From: Sphingomonas carotinifaciens
GTDB taxonomy: Bacteria; Pseudomonadota; Alphaproteobacteria; Sphingomonadales; Sphingomonadaceae
NCBI RefSeq assembly: GCF_009789535.1
Contig: NZ_WSUT01000005.1
Location: forward strand, 682,001 to 746,000
Length of the DNA: 64,000 nucleotides
Reading direction: 5' to 3'
The position numbers and the translations under genes were made by a program. The notes beneath the pieces were generated by a model. That model was not told the DNA's origin, made no database searches, and saw only the letters and a program-made list of their open reading frames with translations. Positions 16,678-27,384 of the stretch are shown here, one piece after another; position 1 is the stretch's first letter; the number at the start of each line of letters is the position of its first letter.

Positions 16678-17607
16678 TCACAGCTTTTCGGTGAGTTCGG
16701 GGACCAGCTTGAAGAGGTCGCCGACCAGGCCGATGTCGGCGACCTGGAAGATGGGGGCATCCTCGTCCTTGTTGATCGCCACGATCACCTTGGAGTCCTT
16801 CATGCCGGCCAGATGCTGGATGGCGCCCGAGATGCCGACCGCGACATAGACCTGGGGGGCGACGATCTTGCCGGTCTGGCCGACCTGATAGTCGTTGGGG
16901 GCGTAGCCGGCATCGACCGCGGCGCGGGATGCGCCGACGGCGGCGCCCAGCTTGTCGGCGAGCGGATCGATCAGCGCGTGGAACTGCTCCTCGGAGCCCA
17001 GCGCCCGGCCGCCCGACACGATGATCTTGGCCGAGGTCAGCTCGGGACGCGCATTCTCCGCGATCTCCGCACCCGTGAAGCTGGACAGGCCCTTGTCACC
17101 GGTGGCGGCGACCGCCTCGATCGTGCCCGTGCCGCCCTGTGCCTCCGCCTTGTCGAAGGCGGTGCCGCGCACGGTGACGACCAGCTTCTTGTCGCTGGTC
17201 CTGACGGTGGCGATGGCGTTGCCGGCGTAGATCGGCCGGGTGAAGCTGTCCGGCCCCTCGACCGAGAGGATGTCGGAGACCTGCATCACGTCGAGAAGGG
17301 CCGCGACCCGCGGCGCGATGTTCTTGCCCGTCGTGGTGGCCGGCGCGACAAAGGCGTCGTGGTGCCCCATCAGTTCCACCACCAGCGGCGCGACATTCTC
17401 GGCCAGCGCATGCGCATAGGCCGCGTCATCGGCGACATGCACCTTGCCGACCCCGGCGATCGCCGCCGCCGCCCGGGCGACCGCATCCACGCCCTGCCCT
17501 GCGACCAGCAGGTGGACCTCGCCCAGCTTTGCCGCCGCGGTCACCGCGGACAGCGTGGCATCCTTGACGGTTCCGCCGTCATGTTCGACCCAGACCAGCG
17601 TCTTCAC
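16678..17607 (-). CDS. etfA: Electron transfer flavoprotein, alpha subunit
   Basis: FAD-binding subunit of the ETF heterodimer, which takes electrons from acyl-CoA and other dehydrogenases and passes them to ETF-ubiquinone oxidoreductase. The 309 residues have the alpha N-terminal domain ([16 protein letters not shown]) and the strong C-terminal FAD signature [20 protein letters not shown], then [19 protein letters not shown] and AIQHLAGM. The start overlaps the etfB stop by four bases, so the two subunits are coupled. ETF-QO is not in this window. Confidence 0.97.
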   Translation of the reverse strand: MKTLVWVEHDGGTVKDATLSAVTAAAKLGEVHLLVAGQGVDAVARAAAAIAGVGKVHVADDAAYAHALAENVAPLVVELMGHHDAFVAPATTTGKNIAPRVAALLDVMQVSDILSVEGPDSFTRPIYAGNAIATVRTSDKKLVVTVRGTAFDKAEAQGGTGTIEAVAATGDKGLSSFTGAEIAENARPELTSAKIIVSGGRALGSEEQFHALIDPLADKLGAAVGASRAAVDAGYAPNDYQVGQTGKIVAPQVYVAVGISGAIQHLAGMKDSKVIVAINKDEDAPIFQVADIGLVGDLFKLVPELTEKL

Positions 17608-18353
17608 TTGGCAATCCCCATCGCTTGCAGCTTCATCACCAGTTCGTCGACATCGGCGACCTTGACGCCGGCCTGACGCTTGCCCGGTTCGGCGACATGG
17701 GTGATCGTGTGGCGGGCTGCGATGTCGACGCCGAAATCGGCCGCGGCACGCGTCGCCATCGGCTTGGACTTGGCCTTCATGATGTTGGGCAGCGAGGCAT
17801 AGCGCGGCTCGTTCAGGCGCAGGTCGGTGGTGACGATCGCCGGCAGCACCAGCGTGTCGGTCTCCAGCCCGCCATCGACCTCGCGGGTGACCACCGCCTG
17901 CCCCTCGGCCAGCACGACCTTCGACGCGAACGTCCCTTGCGCCCAGCCGAGCAGCCCGGCCAGCATCTGGCCGGTCTGGTTGTTGTCGTCGTCGATCGCC
18001 TGCTTGCCCAGGATCACGAGATCGGGGCTTTCCTCCTCGACGATCCTGGCAAGCAGCTTGGCGACGCCCAGCGGCTCCACCCGGCCCTCGGCGGTGACCA
18101 GGATCGCCCGGTCGGCACCCATCGCCAGCGCGGTGCGCAGCGTGTCCGCCGCCTTGGGCTCGCCGATCGAGACCACCACCACCTCGGTGACGCCGGCCTT
18201 CTCCTTCAGCCGGATCGCCTCCTCGACCGCGATCTCATCGAACGGGTTCATGCTCATCTTGACGTTCGCCAGGTCAACGCCCGACCCGTCCGCCTTCACC
18301 CGCGGCTTCACATTGTAGTCAAGCACGCGCTTGACCGGCACCAGCACCTTCAT
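17604..18353 (-). CDS. etfB: Electron transfer flavoprotein, beta subunit
   Basis: AMP-binding partner of EtfA. The 249 residues begin [20 protein letters not shown]; the [45 protein letters not shown] and [17 protein letters not shown] segments are all characteristic. The ATG at 18353 has AAGGAG five bases upstream; a further ATG 12 codons earlier is not supported. It is the first gene of etfBA. Confidence 0.97.
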   Translation of the reverse strand: MKVLVPVKRVLDYNVKPRVKADGSGVDLANVKMSMNPFDEIAVEEAIRLKEKAGVTEVVVVSIGEPKAADTLRTALAMGADRAILVTAEGRVEPLGVAKLLARIVEEESPDLVILGKQAIDDDNNQTGQMLAGLLGWAQGTFASKVVLAEGQAVVTREVDGGLETDTLVLPAIVTTDLRLNEPRYASLPNIMKAKSKPMATRAAADFGVDIAARHTITHVAEPGKRQAGVKVADVDELVMKLQAMGIAK

Positions 18354-18474
18354 CGGGGCTCCTTCCTGCCCATGGCGGATCGTTTTCACCGGTCCACTTG
18401 GGAGTTTTGCGAGGGTTTCGCAAGTTCACTATGGTGGATGGCCGTTCGCCATCCGTCTCTTCCAGAACGAAGAA

Positions 18475-18500
18475 GGGCCCGGACGTTTCCGTCCGGGCCC
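18475..18500 (-). terminator. Terminator hairpin after sucC
   Basis: Eleven-base perfect arms GGGCCCGGACG (18475-18485) and CGTCCGGGCCC (18490-18500) with a four-base loop. On the minus strand the stem is followed by TTCTTCGTTC. It ends 29 bases past the sucC stop and could also stop read-through toward etfB. Confidence 0.75.
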
Positions 18501-18529
18501 CTTATCGCATCGGTGATGACCGTGGCGCG

Positions 18530-19729
<1,200 letters not shown>

Positions 19730-19872
19730 GGGCGACCTCGCCTTGTGCTATTATCTAGGACAGTTGACAGCCCTTTCGCACAGGGAGCGAAGCGAATCCA
19801 CCCCGGATTTTGCCGAATTCAGCGCACTATTGCAAACGCATCGCAATATATATAGGAAAGTCGAAGAATTTC

Positions 19873-20394
19873 ATGTCCTGGTCCATCGGCATCCTGCTCC
19901 TCGTCGCCACCGTGATCGGCATGGAAGGCTTTGCCTATGCGGCACATCGCTGGATCATGCATGGTCCGGGCTGGTTCCTGCATGAAAGCCACCATCGCCC
20001 GCGGACCGGCAACTGGGAGCTGAACGACCTGTATGCGGCGATCTTCGCGGTGCCGTCGTTCGTGATGATCCTGGGCGGCGTGCAGCTTGGCTGGTGGCCG
20101 GGCTTTACCTGGATCGGGGCGGGGATCGCGGCGTACGGCGCGATTTATTTCGGTTTCCACGACGTGATCGTGCACCGGCGGCTGCCGACGCGGTACCTGC
20201 CCAAATCGACCTACATGAAGCGGATCGTTCAGGCGCACCGGCTGCATCACGTGGTGGAGACGAAGGAGGGCAATGTCAGCTTCGGCTTCCTGGTCGCGCC
20301 CCGGCCCGAGGACCTGAAGGCCGAGTTGAAGCGGCGGCGCCATGCCGGGGTGCGCGCACCCAAAGCGGAGGCCGGTGCGTTTCCGGAAAAGTAA
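19873..20394 (+). CDS. crtZ: Beta-carotene 3-hydroxylase
   Basis: Non-haem di-iron membrane hydroxylase that adds 3-hydroxyl groups to beta-carotene ionone rings to give zeaxanthin, in line with the yellow carotenoids of sphingomonads. The 173 residues show the four His clusters of the family: AHRWIMHG, HESHHRPR, HDVIVHRRLP and QAHRLHHVVETKEG. There are about four hydrophobic segments. The ATG at 19873 (MSWSIGIL) has AGGAAAG upstream. The other crt genes are not nearby. The PilZ gene starts five bases after the stop. Confidence 0.95.
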   Translation: MSWSIGILLLVATVIGMEGFAYAAHRWIMHGPGWFLHESHHRPRTGNWELNDLYAAIFAVPSFVMILGGVQLGWWPGFTWIGAGIAAYGAIYFGFHDVIVHRRLPTRYLPKSTYMKRIVQAHRLHHVVETKEGNVSFGFLVAPRPEDLKAELKRRRHAGVRAPKAEAGAFPEK

Positions 20395-20399
20395 CCACC

Positions 20400-20753
20400 A
20401 TGGCCGTAGAGCGAGTCGCGATGGAACATCCGGTCTTCACCCCGCCGTTCGAGCCGGTCGCCGGCCAGGAACTCCGCCAGTCGCTGCGCCGCAAGGTCAA
20501 GATGCGCGCGCATCTGCGCGACAAGGGACAGACCCGGTTCGAGATCGACGTGGTCGACCTGTCGCAACAGGGCTTTCGTGCCGAAACCAGCTTCACGCTG
20601 TGGCCGGGCACGGTGGTGTGGCTGACGCTGCCCGGCCTCGCGCCGCTGGAGGCGGTGGTCGCATGGCGGGACAAGTTCAAATATGGCTGCGCCTTCGCCA
20701 AGCCGCTGCACCCGGCGGTGTTCGAGCATATCGTCGGCCTCGGCAACCGCTGA
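20400..20753 (+). CDS. PilZ domain protein
   Basis: A 117-residue single PilZ domain, likely to bind cyclic di-GMP. The binding signature is present: RxxxR in SLRRKVKMRAHLR, then (D/N)xSxxG as VVDLSQQGFRAE about 25 residues later. The product is otherwise a beta barrel with WPGTVVWLTLPGL and VVAWRDKFKYGCAF. ATG 20400 or 20421 may be used. It lies five bases after crtZ on the same strand and could share its transcript, but a functional link is not evident. Confidence 0.9.
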   Translation: MAVERVAMEHPVFTPPFEPVAGQELRQSLRRKVKMRAHLRDKGQTRFEIDVVDLSQQGFRAETSFTLWPGTVVWLTLPGLAPLEAVVAWRDKFKYGCAFAKPLHPAVFEHIVGLGNR

Positions 20754-20760
20754 GGCGGCG

Positions 20761-20789
20761 ACCCTCTCCCCCCGACCGAGGAAGAGGGT
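20761..20789. terminator. Short palindrome between convergent PilZ and prs genes
   Basis: Arms ACCCTCT (20761-20767) and AGAGGGT (20783-20789) between two convergent stops. It is an imperfect member of the CCCTCTCCCC/GGGGAGAGGG repeat family found at other gene ends in the window. Confidence 0.5.
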
Positions 20790-20798
20790 TCGGGCGCA

Positions 20799-21734
20799 TC
20801 AGTCGAACAGCGAGGAAACGCTGGTTTCGTCCGCGATGCGCTTGATCGCCTCGCCCAGCAGGGGGGCGATGGCGAGGTGGCGGATCTTGGGGGTGGTGCC
20901 GATCGTCTCGTGATTGCCGATCGAGTCGGTGATGACCAGCTCGCGCAGGGCCGAGCCGTCGACCCGCGCGACCGCGCCGCCCGACAGCACGCCGTGGGTG
21001 ACATAGGCGACCACGTCCTCCGCCCCCGCCTCGCGCAGCGCCGCGGCGGCGTTGCACAGCGTGCCGGCCGAGTCGACGATATCGTCGATCAGGATGCAGA
21101 AGCGCCCCTCGACATCGCCGATAATGTTCATCACCTCCGACTCGCCCGCACGCTCGCGACGCTTGTCGACGATGGCGAGCGGCGCGTTGTCGAGTCGCTT
21201 GGCCAGCTGGCGGGCGCGCACCACGCCGCCGACGTCGGGTGAGACGACCATCAGGTTCTTGCCCCGGAAGCGGGCCTGGATGTCCGCGCTCATCACCGGC
21301 GCGGCGTAGAGATTGTCGGTGGGGATGTCGAAGAAGCCCTGGATCTGCCCGGCGTGCAGGTCGACCGAGAGCACGCGGTCGGCCCCCGCGACGGTGATCA
21401 GGTTGGCGACCAGCTTGGCCGAGATCGGCGTGCGCGGGCCGGGCTTCCGATCCTGGCGGGCATAGCCGAAATAGGGAACGACCGCGGTGATCCGCTTGGC
21501 CGACGCGCGCTTCAGCGCGTCGATCATGATGAGCAGTTCCATGAGGTTGTCGTTGGCGGGAAAGCCCGTCGACTGGATGACGAACACGTCCTCGCCGCGG
21601 ACATTCTCCTGGATCTCGACAAAGATCTCCTCGTCGGCGAAGCGGCGTACCAGCGCCTCGGTCAGCGGCACCTCGAGATAGTTCGAGATCGCCTGCGCCA
21701 GTGGCAGGTTCGAATTGCCCGTCATCAACTTCAT
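20799..21734 (-). CDS. prs: Ribose-phosphate pyrophosphokinase (PRPP synthase)
   Basis: Makes PRPP from ribose 5-phosphate and ATP for purine, pyrimidine, histidine and NAD synthesis. The 311 residues begin [20 protein letters not shown]. The ATP region is [19 protein letters not shown], the metal site is [15 protein letters not shown], and the PRPP-binding loop is [18 protein letters not shown]. All are canonical and the length is normal. It is transcribed alone and diverges from the GltX-type gene. Confidence 0.98.
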   Translation of the reverse strand: MKLMTGNSNLPLAQAISNYLEVPLTEALVRRFADEEIFVEIQENVRGEDVFVIQSTGFPANDNLMELLIMIDALKRASAKRITAVVPYFGYARQDRKPGPRTPISAKLVANLITVAGADRVLSVDLHAGQIQGFFDIPTDNLYAAPVMSADIQARFRGKNLMVVSPDVGGVVRARQLAKRLDNAPLAIVDKRRERAGESEVMNIIGDVEGRFCILIDDIVDSAGTLCNAAAALREAGAEDVVAYVTHGVLSGGAVARVDGSALRELVITDSIGNHETIGTTPKIRHLAIAPLLGEAIKRIADETSVSSLFD

Positions 21735-21829
21735 GGTCGTCGGTCCCCGCAGCCCGGTCGTGATGCGCGCCCCTTAACCGTGGTGTCACATAAGCGCAAA
21801 GTGCTTTGCCGCATCGCCGGGCCCCGGTT

Positions 21830-23173
21830 ATGGCCACGCGCATGACCGTGACCCGCTTCGCGCCGTCGCCCACCGGGCGGCTTCATGTCGGCAATATCCG
21901 CACCGCCCTGCATAACTGGATGTATGCGAAGGGGAATGGCGGCCGTTTCCTGCTGCGTATCGACGACACCGATGCCGAGCGCAGCGAGGAACACTTCGTG
22001 GACGCGATCCGCGCCGATCTGGCGTGGCTGGGCATGGAGCCGGACGGGGAGGTGCGGCAATCGGCACGGTTCGCGCTGTACGAATCGCGGTTCGCCGCGC
22101 TGGTCGCGGCCGGGCGCATCTATCCGGCCTATGAAACCGCGCAGGAACTGGACCTGAAGCGCAAGGTGCTGCTGGGGCGGGGATTGCCGCCGGTCTATGA
22201 CCGGGCGGCGCTTCGCCTGTCGGAGGCGGAGCGCGCCGCGCTGGAGGCGCAGGGGATACGCCCGCACTGGCGGTTCAAGCTGGATCATGACGCGCCGATA
22301 CGCTGGGACGATGCGGTGCGTGGACCCCAAAGCTTCGATCCTGCGACGATGAGCGATCCCGTCATCCGGCGCGCGGACGGATCGTGGCTGTATATGCTGC
22401 CATCGGCGATCGACGACATCGACATGGGGGTGACGCAGGTGGTGCGGGGCGAGGACCATGTGTCCAACACCGCGCTGCAATTGCAGATGTTCGATGCGAT
22501 GGGCGCGACCCCGCCGGGTTTTGCGCATGCCGCGCTGCTGACCGGGGCGGAGGGCAAGCTGTCCAAGCGGCTGGGATCGCTGGGCGTCGATCACTTCCGC
22601 GAGGTCGGGCTGGAGGCGCAGAGCGTCCGCGCGCTGCTGGCGCGGATCGGGACCAGCGACCCGGTGGAGCCGGTGGCGGACATGGCACCGCTGATCGCGA
22701 CGTTCGATTTCGCCCGCTTCGGCAGGGCGCCGGCGCGGTTCGACGAGGCCGAACTGGCACAGTTGAACGCGCGCATTGTGCACCAGTTGCCGTTCGAGGC
22801 GGTCGCGGATCGCCTGCCCGCCGGCATGGGCGCGGCGGAATGGGATGCGGTGCGGCCGAACCTGTCGACGGTGGGCGAAGCGGCGGACTGGTGGGGCGTG
22901 ATCGAGGGACCGGTCGACGCGGAAATCGCCGGGGAGGATCGTGCCTATCTGGCCGAGGCGGCGGCAGCGGCGGCGGCGATCGACTGGACGGGCGACCCCT
23001 GGCACGCGCTGACCGACCGATTGAAGGGGACGAGCGGGCGCAAGGGCAAGGCGCTGTTCCTGCCGCTGCGCCTGGCGCTGACCGGCCGGGCGCATGGACC
23101 GGACATGGGCCAGTTGCTGCCGTTGATCGGGCAGGCGCGGGCGGTGGCGCGACTCGGGGCGGCGGCGGGCTGA
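21830..23173 (+). CDS. gltX: Glutamyl-tRNA synthetase family protein
   Basis: Class I aminoacyl-tRNA synthetase that charges glutamate. HIGH motif in TRFAPSPTGRLHVGNIRTA, FLLRIDDTDAERSEE, then GVTQVVRGEDHVSNTA and the KMSKS-type GKLSKRLGS; a helical anticodon domain follows. At about 445 residues it is a little shorter than a standard GltX (around 470). Many alphaproteobacteria carry two GltX paralogues with different tRNA preference, so whether this one serves tRNA-Glu, tRNA-Gln or both is open. ATG 21830 and ATG 21842 are both possible starts; neither has a clear Shine-Dalgarno. Confidence 0.92.
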   Translation: MATRMTVTRFAPSPTGRLHVGNIRTALHNWMYAKGNGGRFLLRIDDTDAERSEEHFVDAIRADLAWLGMEPDGEVRQSARFALYESRFAALVAAGRIYPAYETAQELDLKRKVLLGRGLPPVYDRAALRLSEAERAALEAQGIRPHWRFKLDHDAPIRWDDAVRGPQSFDPATMSDPVIRRADGSWLYMLPSAIDDIDMGVTQVVRGEDHVSNTALQLQMFDAMGATPPGFAHAALLTGAEGKLSKRLGSLGVDHFREVGLEAQSVRALLARIGTSDPVEPVADMAPLIATFDFARFGRAPARFDEAELAQLNARIVHQLPFEAVADRLPAGMGAAEWDAVRPNLSTVGEAADWWGVIEGPVDAEIAGEDRAYLAEAAAAAAAIDWTGDPWHALTDRLKGTSGRKGKALFLPLRLALTGRAHGPDMGQLLPLIGQARAVARLGAAAG

Positions 23174-23188
23174 CCCGGCGCGTGCCGT

Positions 23189-23227
23189 GGAAGTGGACAC
23201 TACACCCCCCACTGCGTGTCCACTTCC
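23189..23227 (+). terminator. Hairpin after gltX
   Basis: Twelve-base perfect arms GGAAGTGGACAC (23189-23200) and GTGTCCACTTCC (23216-23227), beginning 15 bases after the gltX stop. No T run follows. The remaining bases up to 23424 show no gene; they end in GAAGGAGG, the ribosome site of the next gene. Confidence 0.65.
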
Positions 23228-23424
23228 GATCCCGTTACGCGGCCTTGTCGGAAGCAGCGGACTGGCGGGCGTGTGCCGGATCATGGTGACGTCATAGCGG
23301 ATCGCCACACTGTAGGAAAACGGCCGCTTGCGCAGGATCGGTTATGATGTACCATCGCATCCCGCGGCAAGGTGTGGCCGTGGGGCGTCTCAAGGAGTGA
23401 TCGTCAGCGAAGGAGGCAAGCGTC

Positions 23425-24096
23425 ATGTATGCGGATCGTCACGCGCGTGAATTCCATCCGGCCAGCCTGTCGGTGGCCGTCGGCGTCAACGTCGTCCTGA
23501 TCGGGGCGCTGTTGTTCGCCAATCCGCCATCGGTGTTCAAGAAGCCGCCGGATACGACGCTGACCACGACGAACATCCCGCTGCAGCCCCCGCCGCCACC
23601 CGAACCGGCGCTTCCCGAAATACAACCGCGCGAGAGCGTCGCGCCGCAACCGGCACCCCGGCCGGTGCCCGATCTGACCACGCTGCCCGTGGATGTCGCG
23701 CCGGCCGGACCGGTGTTTTCGCCGCCGCCGCCCTTGCCGCCGATCGAGGGCGGCGTGATCGGCGGCACGGGCACCGCGCGGGTGGTCGATCCACCCAAGC
23801 CGCCATCGGTGTTCACCGGGCCGCAGGTCGATCCGCGTTATGCCGGGCAGTTCCAGCCCCCCTATCCATCCGCCGAGCAGCGGATGGGCGAGGCCGGGCG
23901 CGTGGTGGTGCGGGTGCTGGTCGGAACCGACGGGCGGGTGCGGCAGGCGGAATGCGTGACCGCGAGTTCGGACGGCTTCTGCCGCGCAACGCGCGAGCGG
24001 GCGCTGGCCAAGTGGCGGTTCAAGCCGGCGACGCGCGACGGCATGGCGGAAGAGGCGTGGCGGACGATGTCGGTGACGTTCGTGCTGGAGGATTGA
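23425..24096 (+). CDS. TonB family energy transducer
   Basis: Periplasm-spanning protein that passes proton-motive energy from ExbBD to outer-membrane receptors. The 223 residues have an N-terminal membrane anchor (SVAVGVNVVLIGALLFAN, about residues 15-33) and a long Pro-rich stretch (about residues 50-115). The C-terminal TonB domain has PPYPSAEQRMGEAGRVVVRV and ALAKWRFKPATRDG. GAAGGAGG lies eight bases upstream of the ATG. No exbB/exbD or receptor gene is adjacent; it is flanked by repeat-rich intergenic DNA. Confidence 0.9.
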   Translation: MYADRHAREFHPASLSVAVGVNVVLIGALLFANPPSVFKKPPDTTLTTTNIPLQPPPPPEPALPEIQPRESVAPQPAPRPVPDLTTLPVDVAPAGPVFSPPPPLPPIEGGVIGGTGTARVVDPPKPPSVFTGPQVDPRYAGQFQPPYPSAEQRMGEAGRVVVRVLVGTDGRVRQAECVTASSDGFCRATRERALAKWRFKPATRDGMAEEAWRTMSVTFVLED

Positions 24097-24323
24097 TGCT
24101 GGGGTTGCTCCCTCTCCCCCGCGGGGAGCATCAGGTGAACAGCGCCCCGCGCTGTTCAGCCCATGCCGCGGGCATGGGCGACCTGGTGCTGGTGGGAGGG
24201 TGAGGGGCAAACCAGCAGTGCTGCTCTGCTTGGCGGCCCCTCACCCCAACCCTCTCCCCGGAGGGGAGAGGGGGCTGGTGTTTGGCCCTTTATCCGCGGC
24301 CCCCAAATCCCTATCTTCGGCCC
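24097..24323. repeat. Repeat-rich intergenic segment with nested palindromes
   Basis: No gene is seen. It carries two copies of the GC-rich palindrome family (24110-24128 imperfect; 24250-24272 perfect, CCCTCTCCCC then GGAGGGGAGAGGG). It also has the inverted repeats GTGAACAGCG/CGCTGTTCA near 24135-24160 and CCCATGCC/GGCATGGG near 24160-24178. The string GGCGGCCCCTCACCC near 24231 recurs at about 28402, so the two intergenic segments share a mosaic element. Confidence 0.65.
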
Positions 24324-24671
24324 ATGTCGTTCTTCGGCCGCTTTTCGCCCCGCCGCGCCTATCAGGATCTGCGGCTGTTTCTGTCGCATCGCCAGCCCTA
24401 TGAACTGGGGTTCCTGGCGCTGGCGGTGGGGATCACCGGCTTCTTCGTCTATGCCTTTGCGCGCGACGATTATGTGCCGGTGCCGTACAAGCCCGACATC
24501 GTCTATGTCGAGCAATGGTCGGCCGATCGCACCGATGCCGAGATCGTCGCGCAGCAGAAGATCGACTATTTCAAGAAAAAGAAGATGCTGGCCGAACAAA
24601 AGGCCGCCGAAGAGGCCAAGCGTGCCGAGTTCAAGAAGGTGGACGACGCGTTGAGCCGGTGGGGTATCTGA
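24324..24671 (+). CDS. Small single-pass membrane protein of unknown function
   Basis: Not recognised by function. The 115-residue product has a basic N-terminus (MSFFGRFSPRRAYQDLRLFL). One membrane segment (LGFLALAVGITGFFVYAFA, about residues 33-51) follows, then a charged C-terminus with a Lys/Glu/Ala-rich helix (KKKKMLAEQKAAEEAKRAE) that may form a coiled coil. A cytoplasmic N-terminus fits the charge pattern. It overlaps the start of ribD by 13 bases if ribD begins at GTG 24659, so the two are probably co-transcribed, but a riboflavin role is not implied. Confidence 0.8.
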   Translation: MSFFGRFSPRRAYQDLRLFLSHRQPYELGFLALAVGITGFFVYAFARDDYVPVPYKPDIVYVEQWSADRTDAEIVAQQKIDYFKKKKMLAEQKAAEEAKRAEFKKVDDALSRWGI

Positions 24672-25630
24672 GCGACGATCATCGCTGGATGGGCGCTGCA
24701 CTGGCGCTCGCCTCGCGCGGGCGCGGACGCACGGCCCCCAATCCCAGCGTCGGTTGCGTCATCGTGGCGAACGGCCGCGTGGTCGGGCGCGGATGGACGC
24801 AGGATGGCGGGCGGCCGCATGCCGAGGCGATGGCGCTGCGGCAAGCGGGCGCTGCGGCAACCGGCGCCACCGCCTATGTCACGCTGGAGCCGTGCGCGCA
24901 TCTCTCCGCGCGGGGGCCGGCCTGTACCGACCTGTTGATCGCCGCGGGCGTCGCGCGGATCGTGGCGGCGATGGGCGATCCCGACCCGCGCACCAATGGC
25001 AGCGGTTTCGCGCGGGCGCGGGATGCCGGGATCGCGGTGGTCGAAGGGGTTCGGGAGGCCGAGGCGCGGGGCATGATCGCCGGCTTCCTGATGCGGCAGG
25101 CATCGGGGCGGCCCTATGTCACGCTGAAGCTCGCCACCTCGCTGGATGGCTGCATCGCGATGGCGGACGGGCAGAGCCGCTGGATCACCGGTGCGCAGGC
25201 TAGGGCGCATACCCATCTGGAGCGGAGCCGGCACGAGGCGATCCTGGTCGGCCGCGGCACGCTGGTGGCGGATGCGCCGCGGCTGGACGTGCGGCTGGCC
25301 GGGCTGGCGGCGCGAAGCCCGCGCCGCGTGCTGCTGTCGCGTCGGCCCGAGCCGGGATGGGAGCATGTCGCGGCCCCGCAGGCGATTGCCGGACTGGCGG
25401 GGGTCGATCATCTGATGGTGGAGGGGGGCGCCGGGGCGGCGGCGGCGTTCCTGGGCGCCGATCTGGTCGATCGGCTGCTGCTGTACCGGGCACCCGTGCT
25501 GATCGGGCGGGGCCGCGCGGCACTGGGCGATATCGGGCTGGCGAGGCTGGCGGATGCGCACGGCCGATGGCGGCTGGCCGATGCACGCGCGCTTGGCAGC
25601 GACCGGCTCGAGGTCTACGAGCGCGGCTGA
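24659..25630 (+). CDS. ribD: Riboflavin biosynthesis deaminase/reductase RibD
   Basis: Performs the second and third steps of riboflavin synthesis: zinc-dependent deamination, then NADPH reduction of the ribosyl group. The N-terminal deaminase has [11 protein letters not shown], the zinc motifs RPHAEAMAL and [15 protein letters not shown]. The reductase has [53 protein letters not shown] and [13 protein letters not shown]. At about 323 residues it is shorter than the common 360. GTG 24659 gives a leader like that of relatives; ATG 24689 is the alternative. It is followed after one base by ribE. Confidence 0.94.
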   Translation: MGYLSDDHRWMGAALALASRGRGRTAPNPSVGCVIVANGRVVGRGWTQDGGRPHAEAMALRQAGAAATGATAYVTLEPCAHLSARGPACTDLLIAAGVARIVAAMGDPDPRTNGSGFARARDAGIAVVEGVREAEARGMIAGFLMRQASGRPYVTLKLATSLDGCIAMADGQSRWITGAQARAHTHLERSRHEAILVGRGTLVADAPRLDVRLAGLAARSPRRVLLSRRPEPGWEHVAAPQAIAGLAGVDHLMVEGGAGAAAAFLGADLVDRLLLYRAPVLIGRGRAALGDIGLARLADAHGRWRLADARALGSDRLEVYERG

Positions 25631-25631
25631 T

Positions 25632-26249
25632 ATGTTTACAGGCATCGTCACCGATATAGGTATCATCGACGCGGTCGAGTCGCGCGGCGACACGCGCGTC
25701 CGCATCTCCACCGCCTATGACATGGGCAGCGTCGATCTGGGCGCCTCGATCGCCTGTTCGGGCGTGTGCCTGACCGTGGTCGACAAGTCCGCGCCCGGCG
25801 CGCCGGGCTGGTTCGCGGTCGACGTCTCGGGCGAGACGATCAGCCGGACCGCGGCCGAGCAGTGGACGAACGGCCGCCACCTGAACCTGGAACGTGCGAT
25901 GAAGCTGGGCGACGAGCTGGGCGGGCATATCGTCACCGGCCATGTCGACGGGGTCGGCACCGTGGTGTCGGTGGCGGAGGAAGGCGGATCGCACCGCGTG
26001 TTCGTGCGCGTGCCGGCCGAGCTGGCTCCCTTTGTCGCGACCAAGGGGTCGGTGACGATCGACGGCGTTTCGCTGACCGTGAACAGCGTCGAGGATGGAG
26101 CCGACGGCACGGTCGTCGGCCTGAACATCATTCCGCATACCGCCGCGGTGACCACGCTGGGCACGGTGGCCGAGGGGCAGGCGGTGAATGTCGAGATCGA
26201 CGTGCTTGCCCGCTATCTGCAACGCATGGAGCATTATCGTGGCCGCTAA
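25632..26249 (+). CDS. ribE: Riboflavin synthase (alpha chain)
   Basis: Dismutates two 6,7-dimethyl-8-ribityllumazine molecules to riboflavin. The 205 residues contain the two duplicated lumazine-binding barrels: [16 protein letters not shown] ... GCLTV-like [12 protein letters not shown] and [13 protein letters not shown], then [29 protein letters not shown] and NIIPHTA. All are characteristic. It starts one base after the ribD stop and its end overlaps the ribB start by 11 bases, indicating a tight ribDEBH operon. Confidence 0.97.
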   Translation: MFTGIVTDIGIIDAVESRGDTRVRISTAYDMGSVDLGASIACSGVCLTVVDKSAPGAPGWFAVDVSGETISRTAAEQWTNGRHLNLERAMKLGDELGGHIVTGHVDGVGTVVSVAEEGGSHRVFVRVPAELAPFVATKGSVTIDGVSLTVNSVEDGADGTVVGLNIIPHTAAVTTLGTVAEGQAVNVEIDVLARYLQRMEHYRGR

Positions 26250-27384
26250 GTCCGCAGAACTGGCGCGGTTGCGCCACGCCTTTCTGTCCAGCCCCGAAGA
26301 GATCATCGACGAGGCCCGCAACGGGCGGATGTTCATCCTGGTCGACGACGAGGACCGGGAAAATGAGGGCGATCTGGTCATCCCCGCGCAGATGGCGACG
26401 CCCGAAAAGGTGAACTTCATGGCGCGGCACGGCCGCGGGTTGATCTGCCTCGCCATGACCAAGGAGCGCGTCGATGCGCTCGGCCTGCCGCTGATGAGCC
26501 GCAACAACGGCACCCGGCACGAGACCGCCTTCACCGTCTCGATCGAGGCGCGCGAGGGGGTGACGACGGGGATTTCGGCGGCCGACCGCGCACGGACCAT
26601 CTCGGTCGCGATCGATGCGGCCAAGGGCGCGGGCGAGATCGTGACGCCGGGCCACGTCTTCCCGCTGGTCGCGCGCGACGGCGGCGTGCTGGTGCGCGCC
26701 GGCCATACCGAGGCGGCGGTGGACGTCGCGCGGCTGGCGGGCCTCAACCCCTCGGGCGTGATCTGCGAGATCATGAACGAGGACGGCACCATGTCGCGCA
26801 TGGACGACCTGGTCGGCTTTGCGCAGCTCCACGGGCTCAAGATCGGCACGATCCGCGACCTGATCGCCTATCGCCGGCGCTACGACCATCTGGTCGAGTT
26901 GCAGTCGGAGGCCAAGTTCGTCAGCGAATGGGGCGGCGACTGGGTGGCGCGCGCCTATCGCAACAAGGCGACCGGGACCGAGCAGGTCGCGCTGGTCAAG
27001 GGGCGGCTGGACATCACGAAGCCGGTGCTGGTGCGCATGCACGCACTGTCGCCCTTTGCCGACGTGTTCGGCGAGTCGGGGTCGCGCGGGCATCTGCTGG
27101 CGCGTTCGATGGAGATCATCGCCGAGGAGGGCGCCGGCGTCGTCGTCGTCATCAACCGGCCGCGATCGGACGCGTTCACCACCGCGGTGCGCCTGAAGGC
27201 GGGCGAGGAGGTGTCGATCGACATGGAGGAACTGCGCGACTACGGCGTCGGCGCGATGATCCTGGCCGAACTGGGCGTGCAGGACATGGTGCTGCTGACC
27301 AACACCCATCACACGCTGGTCGGCCTCGACGGCTATGGCCTGTCGATCGTCGGCGAGCGTCGCATCGAAGAAGGAGACGCCTGA
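26239..27384 (+). CDS. ribB: 3,4-dihydroxy-2-butanone 4-phosphate synthase with degenerate GTP cyclohydrolase II domain
   Basis: Makes the four-carbon unit for lumazine from ribulose 5-phosphate. The N-terminal domain is intact: [20 protein letters not shown], the substrate-binding [15 protein letters not shown], and [18 protein letters not shown] with [15 protein letters not shown] and [13 protein letters not shown]. The C-terminal part (about residues 205-381) aligns in order with RibA but contains no cysteine, so the three zinc ligands of GTP cyclohydrolase II are missing. That domain is probably not a cyclohydrolase, and a separate ribA would be needed. The start GTG 26239 overlaps ribE; the end overlaps ribH by one base. 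Confidence 0.93.
   Translation: MAAKSAELARLRHAFLSSPEEIIDEARNGRMFILVDDEDRENEGDLVIPAQMATPEKVNFMARHGRGLICLAMTKERVDALGLPLMSRNNGTRHETAFTVSIEAREGVTTGISAADRARTISVAIDAAKGAGEIVTPGHVFPLVARDGGVLVRAGHTEAAVDVARLAGLNPSGVICEIMNEDGTMSRMDDLVGFAQLHGLKIGTIRDLIAYRRRYDHLVELQSEAKFVSEWGGDWVARAYRNKATGTEQVALVKGRLDITKPVLVRMHALSPFADVFGESGSRGHLLARSMEIIAEEGAGVVVVINRPRSDAFTTAVRLKAGEEVSIDMEELRDYGVGAMILAELGVQDMVLLTNTHHTLVGLDGYGLSIVGERRIEEGDA

Noticed and set aside
19764..19769. TTGACA upstream of crtZ as a -35 box
   Set aside because: No matching -10 at about 17 bases downstream; too weak to call as a promoter.
23174..23424. A small gene in the gltX-tonB gap
   Set aside because: Only a hairpin and a ribosome site are present; no reading frame with a plausible start.
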